From Sva-07 sp964549065 (GTDB lineage: Bacteria; Actinomycetota; Acidimicrobiia; Acidimicrobiales; Ilumatobacteraceae): DNA of 24,783 nucleotides. The notes beneath the pieces were generated by a model. That model was not told the origin of the DNA. It did no database searches and saw only the letters and a list, made by a program, of their open reading frames with translations. The position numbers and the translations under genes are program-made. Location: contig CAZJUC010000021.1 in NCBI GenBank assembly GCA_964549065.1, forward strand, positions 1-24,783, read 5' to 3'. Positions 22,662-24,783 of this stretch are shown here, one piece after another; within the stretch, counting starts at the first letter, position 1, and the number at the start of each line of letters is the position of its first letter.

Positions 22662-23396
22662 TCAACGATCGAGTTGCAGCCAGCGGTGCACTCGGGGCGC
22701 TCGTTCACCGAGCGTCGACGGCAGGCGCCGATCGAGCCAGATCACCGCCGAGAGTCCGGCAACTGCGATCGCGTAGCCGGCGACGACGTCGGCGGGCCAG
22801 TGATCGCCCTCGATCAGACGTGACGGGCCGGTGACCACGATGAGGGCCAGGGCTCCGCCGCGAAGGAGGTGTCGCACGGCTGATCGGCGGACATGGCGGG
22901 TCGCGAGATGGGCAAGCATGCCGAACACCATCACGGTGTACACCACGTGTCCGCTCGGGTAGCCACCGTCGCCGGCCACGATCTCGCCCCACGTCAACTC
23001 GTCGTTGGGGCGCGGTCGGCGAGCCAGATCCGTCAACTTCGTCAACCCGGTGACCGACCCTGCGACAAAGAAGAGCGCCGCTGGATACCTGCCCCATCGC
23101 CACCACACCGCCGCCGCCAGCATCAGGAAGAGGAGTGCTGGCACCATGCCGGTGAACGCCACGTCGAGTACCGGTCCGGCCACGCTGAGCGAGCCAGAGA
23201 GGCGGGAGCCGGTCCACTGCATGATCGTCACCTCACCGGGGAGGAGTTCCGACCGCCGGGCGATCACCGTGAGGGCGACCGAAGCACCGATGGCGATCCA
23301 GAACGCCATCGTCTCCGGTGCCATCGAGCTTCGCGAGCGATCCCGCGTGCCGACCGGGTCGGGCGTGGATACCCCCCCTGACGTCTCATCGACCAT
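22662..23396 (-). CDS. PAP2-superfamily membrane phosphatase
   Basis: 244 residues, about six membrane helices. The three phosphatase signatures are intact: KLTDLARRPRP (Lys120, Arg127), PSGH (147-150) and SRLIEGDHWPAD (192-203) with the catalytic histidine. Family members remove phosphate from phosphatidate, phosphatidylglycerophosphate or undecaprenyl pyrophosphate on the outer membrane face; the target is not decided here. About 28 disordered residues precede helix 1. ATG 23396 is preferred to an in-frame start at 23450 because TAACCT lies 10 bp upstream of it. Confidence 0.92.
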   Translation of the reverse strand: MVDETSGGVSTPDPVGTRDRSRSSMAPETMAFWIAIGASVALTVIARRSELLPGEVTIMQWTGSRLSGSLSVAGPVLDVAFTGMVPALLFLMLAAAVWWRWGRYPAALFFVAGSVTGLTKLTDLARRPRPNDELTWGEIVAGDGGYPSGHVVYTVMVFGMLAHLATRHVRRSAVRHLLRGGALALIVVTGPSRLIEGDHWPADVVAGYAIAVAGLSAVIWLDRRLPSTLGERAPRVHRWLQLDR

Positions 23397-23406
23397 GGCA
23401 TCTCGA

Positions 23407-23412
23407 AGGTTA
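23407..23412 (-). promoter_or_regulatory. -10 element (TAACCT) for the PAP2 gene
   Basis: On the minus strand TAACCT ends 10 bp before the ATG at 23396, matching the TANNNT pattern of the other starts. The 124-bp gap back to the universal stress gene shows nothing else clear. Confidence 0.45.
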
Positions 23413-23520
23413 GCGGTTGCCGAGTTCGGTGGCCTCTGAACGAGGTTCACGTCAGCAGCCGCACTGCGCGAGCTGCAACGGCACCGCTGCGATCGAAGCG
23501 TCCTCGGGTGTCGTGCGGCG

Positions 23521-24363
23521 TCACTCGGCGGCGGGAGTCAGGTCGTCCGCGGGCCGTGTGATCAGGACCGGACACGGGGCGTGGCGGACGACCTCGGCGG
23601 CGACGCTGCCCATGGTGATGCGGGTGAGCCCGCCGCGGCCGTGCGTCGCCATGGCGATCAGCGCGGCGGGAAGACGCTCGGCGAACCAGGCAATCGAGCT
23701 GCTCGGATCACCGTGGAGGACCCTGGTTCTCGCACGATGCGTCGGTGTGTGCAGTCGGGTCGCCAGCGTGGCCAAGCGCTCGTTCGCGGCTTCGACCTCT
23801 CGGTTGGGATGTGGTTGATGCGCGGGCTCCGGGTCCTCGTCCGGTCCGACCACTTCGGTCAGCCATGGCTCCAGCTGGAGTCGATCGCACCACGTGGCCG
23901 CCGTGGGCACGATGCTGTCGGACACGTCGGAGCCGTCCGAGCACACCAGGAGTCGGCCTCGTTCGGCCCGCAAGAGTGTGGTCCTGCAACGCGGGCCGAC
24001 GAGCACGAGCGGCTGTGTCGACCGGCAGACGACCTGTGTGGAGACGCTGCCCAGCAGCGCGGCGCGGATGCCGCCCTTTCCGCTGGTGGCCATGCAGATC
24101 ATCCCGTCGGGCTCGGTCTCGGCGATCGCGAGGATGACATCCGCCGGATCGCCGTTGCCGACGATCCGAGTTTCGATGTCGACGACCTCGGAGTAGAGCG
24201 ACGCGCGATCGTCGAGCTCGTGCTGTGCTGCGTCGATGTCGTCGGGGGCGCAGCTCACGAGCAGCACCCGGGCCTGCTCGAGGCGGGCGGCGAGCGAACA
24301 TGCCGGCCGAATCGCTCGCTCGGCGAATGCAGATCCGTCGAGCGGTACCACGATCGTCGTCAT
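23521..24363 (-). CDS. Universal stress protein, two tandem UspA domains
   Basis: 280 residues. Domain 1 (~1-125) opens with TIVVPLDGSAFAERAI and ends with the ATP-binding pattern ATSGKGGIRAALLGSVSTQVV (G-x2-G-x9-GS). Domain 2 (~135-275) opens with GRLLVCSDGSDVSD and ends with ATHGRGGLTRITMGSVAAEVV. Both nucleotide motifs look complete, so it should bind ATP. Tandem Usps of this kind are induced by hypoxia and stationary phase in mycobacteria. AAGGAG lies ~14 bp before the ATG. It diverges from the P-type ATPase gene across a 248-bp region that holds a DosR-box-like palindrome. Confidence 0.93.
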   Translation of the reverse strand: MTTIVVPLDGSAFAERAIRPACSLAARLEQARVLLVSCAPDDIDAAQHELDDRASLYSEVVDIETRIVGNGDPADVILAIAETEPDGMICMATSGKGGIRAALLGSVSTQVVCRSTQPLVLVGPRCRTTLLRAERGRLLVCSDGSDVSDSIVPTAATWCDRLQLEPWLTEVVGPDEDPEPAHQPHPNREVEAANERLATLATRLHTPTHRARTRVLHGDPSSSIAWFAERLPAALIAMATHGRGGLTRITMGSVAAEVVRHAPCPVLITRPADDLTPAAE

Positions 24364-24496
24364 GATCTTGTGAACACTCCTTCCGATTCCACGACCTGAC
24401 AGCCCGAAGTCTCCGACTTTGCTCGCTGCAGCGAGTCACCAGCGACGAGCGCTGGGTGCTCGCATCCAGTCTTGCGGCCTCCGCTGACCCCTTCCA

Positions 24497-24510
24497 GGGA
24501 CGAACGTCCC
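24497..24510. promoter_or_regulatory. DosR-box-like palindrome GGGAC-N4-GTCCC
   Basis: GGGACGAACGTCCC is a perfect palindrome in its five-base arms. The spacing equals that of the mycobacterial dormancy regulator box (GGGACTWWAGTCCC, from memory). It sits roughly midway between the divergent Usp (134 bp) and P-type ATPase (102 bp) starts. No DosR-like regulator is in the window. Confidence 0.4.
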
Positions 24511-24583
24511 GACAGCGTCCACCACGCGATGGTCCGTGGATCGGAGGGTGGCCCGCTGGTCGTGTCCTCCGACCCTGTTCGGC

Positions 24584-24594
24584 GGTCCCGGACC
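24584..24594. promoter_or_regulatory. Palindrome GGTCC-C-GGACC upstream of the P-type ATPase
   Basis: A perfect five-base-arm palindrome ends 17 bp before the ATG at 24612. It could be a second regulatory site or chance in GC-rich DNA. Confidence 0.25.
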
Positions 24595-24611
24595 CTGGTT
24601 GGCTCGGTTGC

Positions 24612-24783
24612 ATGCGGCACGGACCCATCGCCATGTCGGAGGTGCGCGCAACCGCCCATGCAGTCTCTGTCGACGAGGTGCTCAGTTGGCTCGGCACCGA
24701 CCGAGACGGTCTGAGTTCGGTGGAAGCCGCGCGCCGCCTCGAGGAGGAAGGACCGAACCGACTGCCCGACCCGGCGAAGGAGA
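24612..24783 (+). CDS. P-type cation-transporting ATPase (N-terminus only)
   Basis: 57 codons before the window ends. AHAVSVDEVLSWLGTDRDGL, then SSVEAARRLEEEGPNRLPDP, is the cation-ATPase N-terminal domain that precedes the first membrane helices in Ca2+/Mg2+/Na+-type pumps. The catalytic DKTG, the membrane helices and the ion site are outside the window, so the ion is unknown. ATG 24612 is the first start; ATG 24633, seven codons later, is equally possible and no ribosome binding site decides. It is divergent from the universal stress gene. Confidence 0.82.
   Translation, partial: MRHGPIAMSEVRATAHAVSVDEVLSWLGTDRDGLSSVEAARRLEEEGPNRLPDPAKE

Overview
The window is very GC-rich and gene-dense (26 protein genes, two cut by the window edges, most gaps under 130 bp, many ATGA/GTGA stop-start overlaps). 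Gene content points to an aerobic, probably aquatic actinobacterium: a DUF2510 protein, a GuaB1-type CBS/IMPDH-family enzyme, heme A synthase and leaderless-looking promoters. The class Acidimicrobiia (Ilumatobacter-like) is my best guess. This is an inference from gene style; there is no rRNA gene in the window to confirm it.

Layout. 1-5.5 kb: the end of an ABC exporter, a DUF2510 membrane protein (minus), a histidine phosphatase, a SAM methyltransferase, then a PNPOx-like flavoprotein overlapping an SDR oxidoreductase. 5.6-6.5 kb: a microbial rhodopsin with the NDQ motif of light-driven sodium pumps, flanked by two hairpins. 6.5-8.7 kb: a CrtC/AttH-like lipocalin-fold protein (minus), head-to-head with heme A synthase (ctaA). 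8.7-14.3 kb: a branched-chain amino acid type (HAAT) ABC transporter, livH-livM-livG-livF, with the substrate-binding lipoprotein facing it convergently. The LivH protein carries an extra secreted beta-sandwich domain in front of the permease. 14.4-18.1 kb: a PaaG-like crotonase, a nitroreductase, a xylulokinase-type sugar kinase and a small J-domain protein. 18.0-19.75 kb (minus): Sua5/TsaC and an alpha/beta hydrolase. 19.8-22.6 kb: guaB1-cmk-plsC, a translationally coupled operon. 22.6-24.4 kb (minus): a PAP2 phosphatase and a tandem universal stress protein. The last 170 bp begin a P-type cation ATPase.

The most interesting items are the NDQ rhodopsin, with substitutions at positions that set ion selectivity in KR2; the LivH fusion; a perfect 18-bp-arm palindrome shared by two convergent stop codons; a recurrent TANNNT element 6-10 bp before start codons (ten genes), twice built from the stop codon of the gene upstream; and a GGGAC-N4-GTCCC palindrome, like a DosR box, between the stress protein and the P-type ATPase.

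No tRNA, rRNA, CRISPR array, insertion sequence, integrase or phage gene was seen. No gap between genes exceeds 300 bp.
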